This document shows, in pieces, positions 62,764-64,000 of a stretch of 64,000 nt of DNA (positions within the stretch are counted from its first letter, which is position 1; each line of letters starts with the position of its first letter). Below the pieces are notes generated by a model. The model had not been told where the DNA came from, made no database searches, and saw only the letters and a list, made by a program, of their open reading frames with translations. The stretch covers positions 88,986 through 152,985 of the forward strand of contig JADFDG010000008.1 in NCBI GenBank assembly GCA_018262975.1, in the 5' to 3' direction. This DNA comes from Gammaproteobacteria bacterium (GTDB taxonomy: Bacteria > Pseudomonadota > Gammaproteobacteria > Pseudomonadales > JADFDG01). The translations under genes and the position numbers were made by a program.

Positions 62764-63762
62764 GTGAAAAAAGTCCTGGTCACCGGCGCCGCCGGCTTCA
62801 TTGGCTCGCATGTCGTGGAAGAACTCACCCGCCGGGGCGTCGAGGTGCGCGCCGCCGTGCTGCCGAAGGAGTCCACCGCCAACATCGAGCACCTCAAGCC
62901 GGAGATCATTCGCGGCAACGTGCTCGACAAGGACTTCGTGGAGAAAGCCATTGCCGGCGTGGACCACGTGTTCCACCTGGCTGCCGTCTACAGCACCTGG
63001 ATGCCGGACTGGAAGCCGCTGTGGGAAGTGAACAGCCAGGGCACCCGCAACATCTGCTGGGCCTGCAAGCATTCCGACAGCGTGCAGCGCGTGGTCTACA
63101 CCAGTTCGCTGTCGGCGATCGGCATCAAGCCCGGCAAGGAAGTCTCCGACGAGGACACGCCGTTCAACCAGTACAGCGCCACGCCCTACGTGCTGTCGAA
63201 GTACCTGTCGCAGCAGGAAGCGCTGGGCTTCGCGCAGAACGGCCTCGACCTCGTGGTGGTCAATCCCTGCTTCCCGTTCGGCCCGGGTGACGTGGCGCCG
63301 ACGCCCACCGGCAACATCATCCTGCAGATGATGAAGGGCCTGACGCGCCTGAAGGTCGAGGGCGGCTTCAACGTGGTGGACGTGCGCGACGTGGCGCTCG
63401 GCCACGTGCTGGCGGCGGAAAAGGGCCGTACCGGCGAGAAGTACCTGCTGGGCAACGTCAACATGACCGGCGTGGAGTTCTCGCAGCTGGTGGCACGAAC
63501 GCTGGGCCTCGAGCACCGTTTCATGATCCCGGTGCCGGCCAATGCCATGAAGGCGATCGCCGTGGCGGCCGAACTGGTCACCGACAACATCCTCAAGGAC
63601 AAGCGCCCGCCGTTCACCCTCGGCGAGATCAAGTACGGCACGCAGTACGCGTTCATGTCGGTGGACAAGGCGCGCCGCGAACTGGGCTATGCACCGCGCG
63701 ACGTCAGCATTTCCATCAGCGATGCCATCCGCTGGTTCCGCGACAACGGTTACACGGCATGA
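62764..63762 (+). CDS. NAD-dependent epimerase/dehydratase, HpnA-like
   Basis: A 332-residue extended SDR with VLVTGAAGFIGSH at the start, the catalytic YVLSKYLSQQEA (YXXXK) and a substrate region DVRDVALGHVLAAEKGRTGEKYLLG. It resembles the hopanoid-associated sugar epimerase HpnA and flavonol-reductase-like SDRs, but no other hopanoid gene is visible, so the substrate is open. The GTG at 62764 (VKKVLVTG) is the natural start. The next gene begins with an ATGA overlap. Confidence 0.85.
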   Translation: MKKVLVTGAAGFIGSHVVEELTRRGVEVRAAVLPKESTANIEHLKPEIIRGNVLDKDFVEKAIAGVDHVFHLAAVYSTWMPDWKPLWEVNSQGTRNICWACKHSDSVQRVVYTSSLSAIGIKPGKEVSDEDTPFNQYSATPYVLSKYLSQQEALGFAQNGLDLVVVNPCFPFGPGDVAPTPTGNIILQMMKGLTRLKVEGGFNVVDVRDVALGHVLAAEKGRTGEKYLLGNVNMTGVEFSQLVARTLGLEHRFMIPVPANAMKAIAVAAELVTDNILKDKRPPFTLGEIKYGTQYAFMSVDKARRELGYAPRDVSISISDAIRWFRDNGYTA

Positions 63763-64000
63763 ACGCAAGCGGCGGCACCGTGACGCCGCTGGAGGCGCTC
63801 GGGCAGCGCCTCGCCGACTTGCGGCCACGCGAGTTGCTGTACGTCAGCGCACGCCCGGCACTCGCACCGGACTTGCTGCCGGTGACCGTACGCAGTGACA
63901 TCCGCGACGCCGCCGACCTGGCCGGCGAGGGCCGCCACGACTGCGTGCTGGTGGCCGACTTCCTCGAGCACCTGCCGAAAGCCGGCGGGCTGGCCGTACT
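63759..64000 (+). CDS. Unknown protein, N-terminal part (cut by window edge)
   Basis: About 80 residues are visible from the ATG that overlaps the stop of the epimerase gene. ELLYVSARPALAPDLLP, then RHDCVLVADFLEHLPKAGG suggest a small soluble protein, perhaps of the DUF6231 type (SAM-methyltransferase-like beginning). Translational coupling supports it as a real gene. The rest is outside the window. Confidence 0.6.
   Translation, partial: MNASGGTVTPLEALGQRLADLRPRELLYVSARPALAPDLLPVTVRSDIRDAADLAGEGRHDCVLVADFLEHLPKAGGLAV

Overview
The window is GC-rich chromosomal DNA from a free-living, denitrification-capable gammaproteobacterium. The evidence is the gene order nudF-yqiB-cpdA-yqiA-parE, serB beside smp/ytjB, the argE-argA pair and a glnE-ilvE-LPS block. 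The species is not recognisable from the sequence. Genes are tightly packed, many joined by ATGA stop/start overlaps. I see no tRNA, rRNA, CRISPR array, prophage or transposase gene.

Layout. 1-2.1 kb: serB (cut by the left edge) and divergent smp/ytjB. 2.2-12.8 kb: parC, parE, yqiA, cpdA, yqiB, nudF and thiC on the minus strand, then tolC on the plus strand. 12.9-20.1 kb: sugar-nucleotide and lipid A genes (a Ugd-like protein without its catalytic Cys, pgi, galU, galE, waaA, lpxL-like). 20.1-34.2 kb: a minus-strand run of glycosyltransferases, a polysaccharide deacetylase and two ELM1-family proteins, preceded by ilvE, glnE, nfeD, a stomatin-like gene and a solitary GspE/PilB-type ATPase. 34.5-41.4 kb: DUF47 plus phosphate permease, argE, argA, ilvD and a DUF486 protein. 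41.4-43.4 kb: a crotonase/START/thioesterase operon. 43.5-62.7 kb: a nitrous oxide respiration and copper-supply island. 62.8-64 kb: a sugar epimerase and a partial unknown gene.

The island is the main attraction. It holds NosZ, NosR, NosDFY, NosL, a second NosL-like protein, an unrecognised protein between the two NosL genes, an OprC/NosA-type copper receptor, a lipoprotein cytochrome c, and an operon of a second TonB-dependent receptor, a Cys/His-bearing beta-propeller, a thioredoxin-like protein and its own TonB. At the right end regB and regA (redox two-component system) are divergent from nosZ. Sites matching the published RegR/RegA box lie between nosZ and regB and upstream of the second receptor, with a weaker copy upstream of the first. 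In both receptor promoters the site is at almost the same distance from a TAGA[A/C]T -10 hexamer, which suggests one redox-controlled regulon.

The second theme is a family of REP/REPIN-like palindromes with a GTAG foot and a GGGGGC-CAT-GCCCCC stem-loop, seen in at least seven paired copies plus single or degenerate ones. They sit exactly at gene ends, and three genes (smp, thiC, ilvE) take their TAG stop codon from the GTAG foot.
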